A stretch of 64,000 nt of DNA from Flaviramulus basaltis (GTDB lineage: Bacteria > Bacteroidota > Bacteroidia > Flavobacteriales > Flavobacteriaceae). Location: NCBI RefSeq assembly GCF_900114265.1, contig NZ_FPKV01000002.1, positions 1,240,001-1,304,000 on the forward strand, given 5' to 3'. Positions 42,665 to 52,545 of the stretch are shown here, in pieces. How positions within the stretch are numbered: the first letter of the stretch is position 1; each line of letters begins with the position of its first letter. The position numbers and the translations under genes are program-made. The notes below the pieces were generated by a model, which was given only the letters and a program-made list of their open reading frames with translations, made no database searches and was not told the origin of the DNA.

Positions 42665-44437
42665 TTATTCTATTACTTGTTTTATTTCTCCACAGGTTAA
42701 CATCGCACCACCAAAATATGGATTGACCACTTTTTCTTCTTTACTTAACCAATAGGCTCCTTTATTGCTATCTGCCATAGGACAAAACTGTTGATACACC
42801 TTTTCATTAACACCAAATATTTCTATAGCATTTGTTAGATATGTAGAAAGTTGTTTGAAATAATTTCTTTGTTCTAGAATATTTAATGTGTTTGAGATTG
42901 AATTTGCAGAAGTCTTTATCGCTTTTTCTAATGACATCCAATGCGAATGAACATCATTGTTATTTAAAAGTTTCATATCGACTTTATTTAAATTATCTAA
43001 TAGTTTTTTTGATGTTTCCTTTACATTTTTAGAATCATCTTTTACTAATTCATCTTTCAACTTGATATAATCATAAAAAACTGCCTTTAACTGATTTTGA
43101 AAGTCCTTTGATACTTTAACTCTTTCATTAATATTGGAATGACTCTTATTGTCTGTTGAAGTCATTTCTCCCATACCCAAATGCCCTTCATGCCCTGTCA
43201 TCATTTTACCACCTTCTTTATTCATCATCGATTTTTTTCCTTGTAATTGTGCAGCAGCATCAACAGTAAAAGTTCCGTTTGTTACAATTTCATCTCCATT
43301 TTTTAAGCCTTCTAATACTTGGTAAGTATCACCATTTTTATTTCCTAATGTAATTTGACGCATTTCAAAAACAGGCTCATTTTGATTTGCTTTAAGATAC
43401 ACCACAGAGCGCTTTCCTGTCCATAAAACAGCAGATGAAGGAATGTTTAAGATGTCCTCCTTACTTGAATTAACTCCAGTTATTAAACCTTCAACAAACA
43501 TTCCCGGTTTAAACATATCGTCTTTATTATTTAAAACAACTCTTAAGTTTACAGTACGTTTTCTAGCATTTAAAACGGGGTCAATAAAATCTACTTTCGA
43601 CTTAAAAACCGCATTTGGGTTAGAATTTGTAGTTATAGAAACTTCTTGCCCTTTTTTAAATAAGCTGATTTGATTTTCGTAAACATCAAAATTTGCCCAA
43701 ACTGTATTTAAATTTGCAATTTTTAATAGTGGCTGGCCCTGTTTAATATAGTCACCTTGTTCTACCAGCTTTTCAGAAACTGTTCCTGAAACCGTAGCGT
43801 AAACAGGAAAGTTTTCTTGAACACGACCTGATTTTTCAATTTGACTAATTTGATTTTCAGACAATTTCCATAATTTCAATTTATTACGAACTGCCTTGTA
43901 CAATGCAGGTTGAGATTCCTTTAATGAACTTGCTGTAATTAACTCTTGTTGTGCAGCATATAATTCTGGGGAATAAATAGTTGCTAATAATTGTCCTTTT
44001 CGAACTTCTTCCCCTGTAAAACTAACATTCAATCGCTCAATTCTTCCAGAAAAATAACTTACTTGTACTGCATTAGCTTCTTCATTCTCTACAATTTTTC
44101 CTGAAAGTTTTATGGCATTACCTTCAATATTACTATTACCTACAACAGTGGTTTGAATATTTGCCAAAGCCATTGCGTTTTTTGATAGTTTAAATTGATC
44201 TACCGCTAAACCTTCTGCACCTACTTCTGCAGGAATTAAATCCATACCACAAATAGGACAATCGCCAGCTTCTGGTTGCATAATCTGCGGATGCATAGCA
44301 CAGGTCCACATTTGTTTAGTTTCAGAAACCTCGCTGTGATTATACTCTGTATTTTTATTTGATGAACCTCCAAAAATCATCCATCCTAAAAGCAACCCGA
44401 CAACTAATATTCCTATATAAATTATATACTTTTTCAT
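42665..44437 (-). CDS. CusB-like RND adaptor with heavy-metal-binding and DUF3347 domains
   Basis: The 590-residue protein has an N-terminal membrane anchor (residues 4-23). A heavy-metal-binding domain follows, with W-T-C-A-M-H-P-Q-I and C-P-I-C-G-M-D-L-I-P (about 48-73). The membrane-fusion body has lipoyl halves and a helical hairpin (about 110-400), and an extra C-terminal part of DUF3347 type (about 440-590) holds C-P-M-A-D-S and M-L-T-C-G. The first and last segments both look suited to bind Cu+ or Ag+. CusB joins the inner-membrane CusA to the outer-membrane CusC and also accepts metal from chaperones. It lies 4 bp after CopA. Confidence 0.9.
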   Translation of the reverse strand: MKKYIIYIGILVVGLLLGWMIFGGSSNKNTEYNHSEVSETKQMWTCAMHPQIMQPEAGDCPICGMDLIPAEVGAEGLAVDQFKLSKNAMALANIQTTVVGNSNIEGNAIKLSGKIVENEEANAVQVSYFSGRIERLNVSFTGEEVRKGQLLATIYSPELYAAQQELITASSLKESQPALYKAVRNKLKLWKLSENQISQIEKSGRVQENFPVYATVSGTVSEKLVEQGDYIKQGQPLLKIANLNTVWANFDVYENQISLFKKGQEVSITTNSNPNAVFKSKVDFIDPVLNARKRTVNLRVVLNNKDDMFKPGMFVEGLITGVNSSKEDILNIPSSAVLWTGKRSVVYLKANQNEPVFEMRQITLGNKNGDTYQVLEGLKNGDEIVTNGTFTVDAAAQLQGKKSMMNKEGGKMMTGHEGHLGMGEMTSTDNKSHSNINERVKVSKDFQNQLKAVFYDYIKLKDELVKDDSKNVKETSKKLLDNLNKVDMKLLNNNDVHSHWMSLEKAIKTSANSISNTLNILEQRNYFKQLSTYLTNAIEIFGVNEKVYQQFCPMADSNKGAYWLSKEEKVVNPYFGGAMLTCGEIKQVIE

Positions 44438-44441
44438 TATA

Positions 44442-46943
44442 CTATATTTTAATATTTCTTAATCGTAATGCATTTGCAATAACTGAAACCGAACTAAAAC
44501 TCATGGCTAATGCAGCAATCATTGGAGAGAGTAAAATTCCAAAAAACGGGAACAATACACCTGCCGCTATAGGAATTCCTAATGTGTTATAGATGAGAGC
44601 AAAAAACAAGTTTTGTTTAATGTTCTTCATTACCGAATCTCCTAAATTTCTGGCTTTTACAATACCGTGTAAATCCCCTTTTACCAAAGTTATCATTGCA
44701 CTTTCAATAGCTACATCTGTTCCGGTTCCCATGGCGATACCAACATCACTTTTGGCCAATGCTGGTGCATCATTAATACCATCACCTGCCATAGCAACTA
44801 CTTTTCCTTGCTTTTGTAGTTTTTCTACCTCTTTTAGTTTGTCTTCGGGAAGCATGCTTGCTTTAAAAGCTTCTAAATTTAACTCGCTAGCAACTGCTTG
44901 TGCGGTGTCGTGATTATCGCCTGTCAGCATAATCACAGCAATTCCTTTTCCTTGAAGTTCTTTAATAGCTTTCGCACTAGTTTCCTTAATTTTATCAGCA
45001 ATAACCACATAGCCAACAACTGTGTTTCCTACTGCTAAATAAGACACTGTTTTTCCTTGCTTTTGGTAGGTTTTGGCTTCTTCCTCCATTTCAGGAGTAA
45101 TTTCTGCTTTGGCATAATCCATCATTTTAGGATTTCCTAAGGCTACTTTTTCACCTTCAATTATAGCTTCCACTCCTTTACCTGTAACGGCACTAAAGTC
45201 TTCTGATTTTAAAATTTTAGCATTTTGTTCTTTCCCATATTTTAAAGTTGCTTCAGCCAATGGATGTTCACTGTTACTGTTTAACGACACAATATATTCC
45301 AGCACTTCGCTTTCACTTAAATCATCTTTAAAAGCACCAATTTTATCTACGGTTGGTTTTCCTTCGGTAATGGTTCCTGTTTTATCAATAATTAGCGTAT
45401 CTACTTTATCCATTTTTTCGAGAGCTTCCGCATTTTTAATCAATACACCATTTTGAGCGCCTTTACCCACACCAACCATTACAGACATTGGTGTTGCCAA
45501 TCCTAATGCACACGGACAAGCAATTATCAACACCGCGATGGCATTTACAAATGCATACACATACACTGGTTCTGGACCCCAAATAGCCCAAACAACAAAG
45601 GTTATTACAGAAATTATAACCACAACAGGCACAAAATATCCTGATACTTTATCTGCTAAATTTTGAATGGGTGCGCGACTTCGACTTGCATCATTCACCA
45701 TGTGAATAATTTGAGACAATAAAGTATCGCTCCCTATCTTTTCGGCTTTCATTAAAAAACTTTGATTGCCATTTATGGTTCCACTACTTACGTTGTCGCC
45801 TTTTTCTTTGTTTACAGGAATAGGTTCCCCAGTAATCATAGATTCATCAATTGTGGTATCTCCATCCGTGATGACACCATCCACAGGAATTTTATCACCA
45901 GGTTTTACTTTTAGAATATCATTCAATTCTATTTTATCGATGCTTACTTCAACCTCTTGTCCATCTACTATTTTTATGGCTTTGCTTGGTGCTAATTTTA
46001 AAAGTTCTTTTACTGCGGCATTAGTTTTGCTATGTGCTCGTGCTTCTAACAATTGCCCCATTAAAACAAGCGTTAAAATAACGGTTGCTGCTTCAAAATA
46101 AACGTGAACCGCTCCAGATTCGGTTTTGAATTGTTCTGGAAAGACATCAGGGAAGAACATCCCAAAAACACTAAATAACCAAGCCACACTAGAGCCAATT
46201 CCTATAAGCGTGAACATATTAAGGTTCCAAGTTTTTATGCTTTTAAATGCACGTTCAAAAAACATCCAAGTTGCATAAAACACTACTGGAATAGATAATC
46301 CAAACTGAATCCAGTTCCATTTTTTTTGTTCCATGACATCGTATAATGGATTGTTAGAAAGCATTTCACTCATTGCGATTAAGAAAATAGGAAGTGTAAA
46401 AGCCAATGCTATCCAAAACTTTTTTAATAGCTTTTTATAGGTTTTCTCTTCTGCGGAAATATCTGGCTGCATTGGTATTAAATCCATTCCGCAAATGGGA
46501 CAAGCTCCTGCTTCGTCTTTTGCTACTTCTGGGTGCATAGGGCACGTCCATTGCTCTGATGAGGACGTTGAAAGATTTTGTTCTTCAACTAAATCCATTC
46601 CACAAACAGGACAATCTCCAGCTTTATCATAAGTTTTATCACCTTCGCAATGCATTGGGCAGTAAAAAGTTCCAGTTCCTTTGCCTTTTGGTTTTTCTTC
46701 TTTTTTAGCTTCTGAATGTTGGTGATGTTCTCCCGATTTATGAATGCTATAGCTTCCTCCATCCTTTTTTAAGGCTTCTTGAAAGGTTTCCATAGGGATA
46801 TGGCTTTCCATTTCGATGGTTGCTTCTGCTGTTTCTAAATCAACAGAAGCTTTTAAAACACCTTCCACTTTTGAAAGTGTTTCTTCCACGTGACTTCGAC
46901 AACCATTGCAGGTCATTCCGTGTATGTGATATGTGTGTTTCAT
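44442..46943 (-). CDS. copA: Copper-exporting P-type ATPase
   Basis: The 833-residue protein has an N-terminal HMA domain (H-G-M-T-C-N-G-C-R-S-H-V-E-E near residue 8) and then two heavy-metal-binding (YHS-like) modules at about 92-118 and 134-160, each ending C-P-[V/I]-C-G-M-D-L. The ATPase core has IACPCALGLATP, DKTGTITEG, the HP dipeptide in SEHPLAEA and GDGINDAP, all P1B-1 marks of Cu+/Ag+ export. Two extra heavy-metal-binding modules beside the HMA are typical of Bacteroidota and marine CopA. It exports copper to the periplasm, where the CusCBA genes on either side would carry it out. Confidence 0.95.
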   Translation of the reverse strand: MKHTYHIHGMTCNGCRSHVEETLSKVEGVLKASVDLETAEATIEMESHIPMETFQEALKKDGGSYSIHKSGEHHQHSEAKKEEKPKGKGTGTFYCPMHCEGDKTYDKAGDCPVCGMDLVEEQNLSTSSSEQWTCPMHPEVAKDEAGACPICGMDLIPMQPDISAEEKTYKKLLKKFWIALAFTLPIFLIAMSEMLSNNPLYDVMEQKKWNWIQFGLSIPVVFYATWMFFERAFKSIKTWNLNMFTLIGIGSSVAWLFSVFGMFFPDVFPEQFKTESGAVHVYFEAATVILTLVLMGQLLEARAHSKTNAAVKELLKLAPSKAIKIVDGQEVEVSIDKIELNDILKVKPGDKIPVDGVITDGDTTIDESMITGEPIPVNKEKGDNVSSGTINGNQSFLMKAEKIGSDTLLSQIIHMVNDASRSRAPIQNLADKVSGYFVPVVVIISVITFVVWAIWGPEPVYVYAFVNAIAVLIIACPCALGLATPMSVMVGVGKGAQNGVLIKNAEALEKMDKVDTLIIDKTGTITEGKPTVDKIGAFKDDLSESEVLEYIVSLNSNSEHPLAEATLKYGKEQNAKILKSEDFSAVTGKGVEAIIEGEKVALGNPKMMDYAKAEITPEMEEEAKTYQKQGKTVSYLAVGNTVVGYVVIADKIKETSAKAIKELQGKGIAVIMLTGDNHDTAQAVASELNLEAFKASMLPEDKLKEVEKLQKQGKVVAMAGDGINDAPALAKSDVGIAMGTGTDVAIESAMITLVKGDLHGIVKARNLGDSVMKNIKQNLFFALIYNTLGIPIAAGVLFPFFGILLSPMIAALAMSFSSVSVIANALRLRNIKI

Positions 46944-46945
46944 TA

Positions 46946-48163
46946 TTACTTTGTTAAATAGTTAATAATTGTGTTTTGCAAATAATAGGTTTTCACCGAT
47001 TCGATTTGATTTATTTGAAACTTTAGTTGTAATTCCTGAATATCTAATACATCATTAAAATCAATTGTTCCTGTTTCATAACTTTTAATCAAAATCTCTT
47101 CTGCATCTTTTGCTTGCTTCAAGTTTTTGGCTTGAGTTGTATAACTTATTCTTGCAGAAATCTTGTCATTTATTGCTTTATCTAATAATGTTTCCAGCGT
47201 ATTTAATCGTTGTTGCTTTTGGGCTGTTATTTCTTGCTGTTGCAACTCATTTTGTTTCGTTTGCGATTTGTATTTTCTATTAAATATTGGAATAGAAAGC
47301 GAAACCATTGGCATAATTATATCTTTTCCATTATCGTTAAAATTCATATCTGGACGCTTTTCCACATTGATATAATCCAATCCAAAACCAACCATTGGGC
47401 TGCTTTCTTTTTGGTTTAACAATTCTGATTTTTCGACTGATTGATATAGTTTGTCATACTTAAGAAGTTCTGGATGAAGCGATAAATTTTCAGAAGTGAT
47501 TTCAACTTCTTCCAAAGGAATATTCATTTCATTCATTATATCTACTACTACATTTTTATCGCGATTTAGGAGTTTATTTAAGTTCGTTTGTTCCGCTAAA
47601 TACTGTTGCTCTAAAACTTGTTTTAATTGACTTAATTCATTTTGACGCATTTGTAAGCGTAACACATCTACTGCAGATGCTTTTCCTACTTCAACCGAGG
47701 TTAAAGCTAATGTTTCATACGTATCCAATAATTTAATATTCTCAGTTAAAACTGCTTGTTTTGCTCTATTCGCATACAAATTGTAATACGATTGACATAC
47801 GGAAGCTAGTAACTTTCTTTTGGCAATTACTATGTCTTCATATTTAGCGTCTGCTAAAGAAGAAATATAGTTTTCTCTTGCAGTTATATTGCCAAACCAA
47901 GGTAGCATTTGTTTCGCTGATACTTTAAAACGTTGCGCTCCTGTTCGCGTTTCTGGTTCACTTACAAAATATCCAACACCAATTTCTGTATTTGGCAATG
48001 TGTTAACTTCATTCACTTTTTCGGAAGCAATGTTGTATTGCAATTCAAACTTTTGAATTTCTGGATTGTTAAGTAATGCTTCTTCAATAAGTGTTTCTAA
48101 TTCTTGTGCACTAGAAAAACTAACAGTTAATAAGCCTATGAGTATAAAAATTATTCTTTTCAT
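46946..48163 (-). CDS. CusC-like TolC-family outer-membrane factor
   Basis: The 405-residue protein has a signal peptide (1-19, ending SFSSAQ) and long helical segments with the TolC repeat pattern, including L-N-K-L-L-N-R-D and a second half that starts near residue 230. There is no fusion to a pump here. It overlaps the CusA-like gene by 4 bp and is 2 bp from CopA. It should be the outer-membrane duct of the CusCBA efflux complex. Metal preference is inferred from context only. Confidence 0.9.
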   Translation of the reverse strand: MKRIIFILIGLLTVSFSSAQELETLIEEALLNNPEIQKFELQYNIASEKVNEVNTLPNTEIGVGYFVSEPETRTGAQRFKVSAKQMLPWFGNITARENYISSLADAKYEDIVIAKRKLLASVCQSYYNLYANRAKQAVLTENIKLLDTYETLALTSVEVGKASAVDVLRLQMRQNELSQLKQVLEQQYLAEQTNLNKLLNRDKNVVVDIMNEMNIPLEEVEITSENLSLHPELLKYDKLYQSVEKSELLNQKESSPMVGFGLDYINVEKRPDMNFNDNGKDIIMPMVSLSIPIFNRKYKSQTKQNELQQQEITAQKQQRLNTLETLLDKAINDKISARISYTTQAKNLKQAKDAEEILIKSYETGTIDFNDVLDIQELQLKFQINQIESVKTYYLQNTIINYLTK

Positions 48164-51100
48164 TTGTTTACTCTTTTTAGTTGAAACTCTTCTCGCCAGC
48201 TATATAATACTGGTACAATAAAATAGGAGGTAATGTCGATAATCATACCACCAAAAATGGGAATTGCCATCGGAATCATAATATCACTTCCTCTACCTGT
48301 CGATGTTAAAACAGGTAATAAAGCCAATACAGTTGTAACCGTTGTCATTAAACAAGGGCGTATTCGTTTTCCTGCAGCTTCTAACGTTGCAAAACGAATT
48401 CTTTTTTTATCGGACGGTTTCTCTTTCTCAAAAGTTTGATTCAAATAGGTTGCCATCACGACACCATCATCCGTAGCAATTCCAAATAGAGCAATAAAAC
48501 CTACCCAAACTGCCACACTTAAATTGATCGTTTTCATATTAAAGAGTTCTCTTAAATTCTCTCCAAACAAACTAAAATTTAAAAACCAATCTTGACCATA
48601 CAGCCACATCATGATGAATCCACCTGCAAAAGCAACTGTAATTCCTGTAAAAATCATTAACGATGTTGTTACCGAACGAAATTGAAAGTACAGAATCAAA
48701 AAAATAATAAGCAATGCTAATGGTACGACAACCGATAAGGTTTTTTCTGCTCGCAATTGATTTTCATAGGTTCCTGTAAATTGATAATTAATTCCTTTAG
48801 GAACTACTAATTCTCCTGAGTCTATTTTTTGCTGAATGAGTGCTTGTGCATTTTCTACTACATTTACTTCTGCAAAACCATCTAATTTATCAAACAATAC
48901 ATATCCTACTAAAAAAGTATCTTCACTTTTGATGACTTGCGGACCTTGTTCGTAACGAATCGTTGCCAATTCACTCAATGGAACAGGATTCCCTTTTTCC
49001 ACAGGAATATAAATACTTTTTAAATCATCCGGATTGCTACGCAACTCTCTTGGGTAACGTACACGAATACCATAACGTTCTCTTCCTTCTACAGTTTGTG
49101 TTAAAACCATTCCACCAACGGCTACTTTTAATACATTTTGAACATCATCGATTGAAATACCATATCTGGCAATTTTCTCTCTATCGATATCAATTAGTAA
49201 ATACGGTTTCCCTACAATTCTATCGGCAAAAACTGCTTCTTGTTTTACTCCTTCGGTTTGTTTCAAAACACCTTCTAATTGTACTCCAAAGGCTTCAATT
49301 TCTTTTAAATCTTGTCCTTTTACTTTAATTCCCATTGGAGCACGCATTCCTGTTTGTAGCATCACCAATCGGGTTTCAATAGGTTGTAGCTTAGGTGCTG
49401 ATGTAACACCAGGTAACTTGGTAACTCGCACTATTTCCTTCCAAATATCATTTGGTGAATTTATTTCTGGTCGCCAGTTGCGATAGAATTCTCCATTGTT
49501 GTCTTCAATTAATTGTTCTTTCGCATTGAAAGATTGCCATGCTTCACGTTGTTCCGCTCTCAATGACATTCCGTTTTTCAATACGAAAGCACCGTCATTA
49601 TTTACTTTATAGCGTTGACGTTTCCCTTTTTTATTCAGCATATATTCTGGTTTGTACTGAATCATATTTTCATACATCGATAAAGGAGCAGGATCTAAAG
49701 CCGACTCTGTTCTACCGGCTTTACCAACTACGGTTTCAATTTCTGGAATATTAGCCACAGCCATATCTAACTGCTGTAATACACGCTTGTTTTCTTCTAC
49801 ACCAGCATGCGGCATAGAAGTAGGCATTAGTAAAAATGAGCCTTCATTTAAAGAAGGCATAAACTCTTTTCCTGTATTTTTTAAAATATAAAAACCAAAA
49901 ATAACGAGTGTAGTAGGAATGGCTAAAAACAATAATCTGTTATGTAATGCCCAATTTAAAATACGTTTATAATAATTTTGGAATACCATAAAAGCGCCTA
50001 ATAATCCAAAGCAAATAATTGCTACAAAAAGAAGATTCAACAGGATACTTTTATCAACTCCCAAAGGTCTCCAATATTCCGCTAAAAGAAATACAATTGC
50101 CAATACAGAAATGCCAATATTAATACGATTTGCATTCTTTTCTGAAAGTGTATTTTTTTGCTTTAAAAATGCAACTACTCCAAAACCAATCAATAAAATT
50201 CCAATCCAATACCCATAAATTATTGTTATAAGGCCAAGAAGGATCAACACTCCATTTAAAATAGAACTTGTTGTTTTTCTAAGATTCGCTTTCTTAAAAA
50301 TAGCGGCAGCAAATGGCGGAATTAAAAACAGTGCGATTACCAATGCAGCAATTAGTGCAAATGTTTTTGTAAAAGCCAATGGTCTAAATAATTTTCCTTC
50401 GGCACCAATCATTGTAAAAACAGGAATAAAACTGATAATGGTTGTCATTACTGCGGTAACAATAGCGCCAGAAACTTCTGCGGTAGCATTGTAAACAACG
50501 GTGTTTATAGGTAGACCTCCATTATCTTCATCCATGTGCCTAATGATGTTTTCTGAAAGAATAACACCAACATCTACCATGGTTCCAATCGCAATGGCAA
50601 TTCCTGATAAAGCCACAATATTAGCATCCACACCAAAGAATTTCATAGCCACAAATACCATTAAAACGGCTACTGGTAATAAACCTGAAATTAATATAGA
50701 AGCACGCAAATTAAATACCATGACGATGATGACCAAAATGGTAATCAAAATCTCTAATGTTAAGGCTTCGTTTAGCGTTCCTAATGTTTCTTGAATCAAT
50801 TCTGTTCTATCGTAAAAAGGAACGATGGTTACTTGCGATGTTCTTCCATCTGCCAATATTTTTGAAGGCAAACCAGCACTAAGCTCGTTAATTTTTCCTT
50901 TCACATTATTAATCACTTCCATTGGATTTGCACCATAACGAGCAACTATAACACCTCCAACAACTTCAGCTCCTTCTTTGTCTAAAATTCCACGACGTGT
51001 TGCTGGACCTAAGGATACTTTTCCAATGTCTTTAATTTTAATTGAAGTGTAATCTTCAGAATTAACGACTGCATTTTCAATATCTTCTACAGATTTCACA

Positions 51101-51861
51101 TAACCTAGACCACGTACTAAATATTCGGCTTGATTAATTTCTAAAGTCTGTGCCCCAATATCTTTATTACTTTCTTTTACTGCTTTTACAACTTGCTGTA
51201 AACTGATGTTGTATTGACGTATTAATTCCGGATTCACATCCACTTGATATTCCTGAACATAACCTCCAATAGAAGCTACTTCCGATACGCCACTTGCAGA
51301 CGATAATGCATATTTTACATAGTAATCTTGAATGCTTCGTAGTTCGTGTAAATCCCAACCTCCAGTTACGTTTCCGTTTTCATCTCGCCCCTCTAGAGTG
51401 TACCAATATATTTGTCCTAATCCTGTAGCATCTGGACCTAAAGCAGGATTCACATCGTTTGGTAATAATCCGTTTGGTAATGAGTTTAATTTTTCAAGAA
51501 TGCGACTTCTACTCCAGTAAAACTCGACATCTTCTTCAAAAATGATATAAATACTTGAAAAGCCAAACATAGATGAACTTCGAATGGTTTTTACACCAGG
51601 AATTCCCAAAAGAGAAGTAGTTAAAGGGTAGGTAATTTGATCTTCAATATCTTGCGGAGAACGACCATCCCATTTGGTAAAAACGATTTGTTGGTTTTCA
51701 CCAATATCAGGAATAGCATCTACTGCAACGGGATTGCTTGGCAAAAAACCTGTATCCCAATTAAAAGGTGCATTTACTGTTCCCCACCCTATAAAAAGAA
51801 TGAGCATTAAAACTGCAACGAGTTTGTTTTCTATTAAAAATTTTATGCTTTTATTTAGCAT
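48160..51861 (-). CDS. CusA-like heavy-metal RND pump
   Basis: The 1233-residue protein is a CusA/CzcA-type RND transporter. It has A-V-D-A-I-P-D-I-G-E-N-Q-Q near residue 46, G-T-M-V-D-V-G-V-I-L-S-E-N near residue 425 and a late R-P-C-L-M-T-T-V-T-T. It is longer than the usual 1040-1060 residues because of an inserted block of extra hydrophobic segments (about 520-640) and an insertion in the periplasmic part near residue 730-800. Such long CusA forms recur in Bacteroidota. It should pump Cu+ or Ag+ from the periplasm through CusB and CusC. It overlaps the CusC gene by 4 bp. Confidence 0.93.
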   Translation of the reverse strand: MLNKSIKFLIENKLVAVLMLILFIGWGTVNAPFNWDTGFLPSNPVAVDAIPDIGENQQIVFTKWDGRSPQDIEDQITYPLTTSLLGIPGVKTIRSSSMFGFSSIYIIFEEDVEFYWSRSRILEKLNSLPNGLLPNDVNPALGPDATGLGQIYWYTLEGRDENGNVTGGWDLHELRSIQDYYVKYALSSASGVSEVASIGGYVQEYQVDVNPELIRQYNISLQQVVKAVKESNKDIGAQTLEINQAEYLVRGLGYVKSVEDIENAVVNSEDYTSIKIKDIGKVSLGPATRRGILDKEGAEVVGGVIVARYGANPMEVINNVKGKINELSAGLPSKILADGRTSQVTIVPFYDRTELIQETLGTLNEALTLEILITILVIIVMVFNLRASILISGLLPVAVLMVFVAMKFFGVDANIVALSGIAIAIGTMVDVGVILSENIIRHMDEDNGGLPINTVVYNATAEVSGAIVTAVMTTIISFIPVFTMIGAEGKLFRPLAFTKTFALIAALVIALFLIPPFAAAIFKKANLRKTTSSILNGVLILLGLITIIYGYWIGILLIGFGVVAFLKQKNTLSEKNANRINIGISVLAIVFLLAEYWRPLGVDKSILLNLLFVAIICFGLLGAFMVFQNYYKRILNWALHNRLLFLAIPTTLVIFGFYILKNTGKEFMPSLNEGSFLLMPTSMPHAGVEENKRVLQQLDMAVANIPEIETVVGKAGRTESALDPAPLSMYENMIQYKPEYMLNKKGKRQRYKVNNDGAFVLKNGMSLRAEQREAWQSFNAKEQLIEDNNGEFYRNWRPEINSPNDIWKEIVRVTKLPGVTSAPKLQPIETRLVMLQTGMRAPMGIKVKGQDLKEIEAFGVQLEGVLKQTEGVKQEAVFADRIVGKPYLLIDIDREKIARYGISIDDVQNVLKVAVGGMVLTQTVEGRERYGIRVRYPRELRSNPDDLKSIYIPVEKGNPVPLSELATIRYEQGPQVIKSEDTFLVGYVLFDKLDGFAEVNVVENAQALIQQKIDSGELVVPKGINYQFTGTYENQLRAEKTLSVVVPLALLIIFLILYFQFRSVTTSLMIFTGITVAFAGGFIMMWLYGQDWFLNFSLFGENLRELFNMKTINLSVAVWVGFIALFGIATDDGVVMATYLNQTFEKEKPSDKKRIRFATLEAAGKRIRPCLMTTVTTVLALLPVLTSTGRGSDIMIPMAIPIFGGMIIDITSYFIVPVLYSWREEFQLKRVNK

Positions 51862-51969
51862 TAGTTTTGATGATTAAACAGTTAGACATAGATGTTGAGA
51901 AAACACCGAATACAAGAAATTACCCTAATGGAATACATCCACTGGATAAAACAGTCTATTGTTTAAAAA

Positions 51970-52383
51970 TCAAATTAAGTAAGTCTCGTCAAGCTTGAAG
52001 ATTTGCCTTATGACGAGTGGTGGTTTATATTCTTCGTAAGAAGTTACTTTGGCATCTAAACCTTCAAAAAGATTAATGTAAGTATATACAAATGATGCTA
52101 TGAATAAATGTTGATCAAAAGTAATCTTATCAACTTGCAGTTGTAACTCATCTTGACCATCAACTACTAATTGTTTGTCGTTACAACAATTCTTTTTAGT
52201 AATAGCACAGCCTTCAGTTGAAGGTTTCTGCATTTCCATTCCACATCCTTTAGCTTTATGAAATACAGCAGTTTCTATTAAAGCATCACCACAATAGTGC
52301 ATATTAACAGTAAATGACATCGTAGAAAATAAAACTACAAAAGCCATTAATGTTGATACTGTTTTATGGAATACTTGCTTCAT
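51970..52383 (-). CDS. HYC_CC_PP-family small exported protein
   Basis: The 137-residue protein has a hydrophobic N-terminal signal (about 1-28), then N-M-H-Y-C-G-D, G-C-G-M-E-M, K-K-N-C-C-N-D-K and a Y-K-P-P-L segment near the end. The order H-Y-C, C-C, P-P gives the family its name (HYC_CC_PP). These short Cys/His proteins are seen beside copper efflux genes in Bacteroidota and probably bind metal in the periplasm. It is the first gene of the copper cluster, 108 bp before CusA, and could sense or buffer copper. Confidence 0.83.
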   Translation of the reverse strand: MKQVFHKTVSTLMAFVVLFSTMSFTVNMHYCGDALIETAVFHKAKGCGMEMQKPSTEGCAITKKNCCNDKQLVVDGQDELQLQVDKITFDQHLFIASFVYTYINLFEGLDAKVTSYEEYKPPLVIRQIFKLDETYLI

Positions 52384-52545
52384 GATAATGCAAAGGTATA
52401 AAATTTTAACAAGTGTTGTTATTTGTTTAACAGAAGTTTAGAATCTAAAAGTATACTTCTTAATTAAAAAACCAGATATTATTTAAATAAATGAACATAA
52501 TAAAAAGAGTTACTTTCAACAACATACTGAGACTTAACCTTTATA

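Noticed and set aside
48963-49328. Plus-strand frame inside the CusA gene
   Set aside because: It is a shadow of the pump gene, with odd composition.
33428-52383. The metal clusters as an island at tRNA-Phe
   Set aside because: No copy of the tRNA-Phe 3' end, no integrase and no direct repeat were found on the far side.
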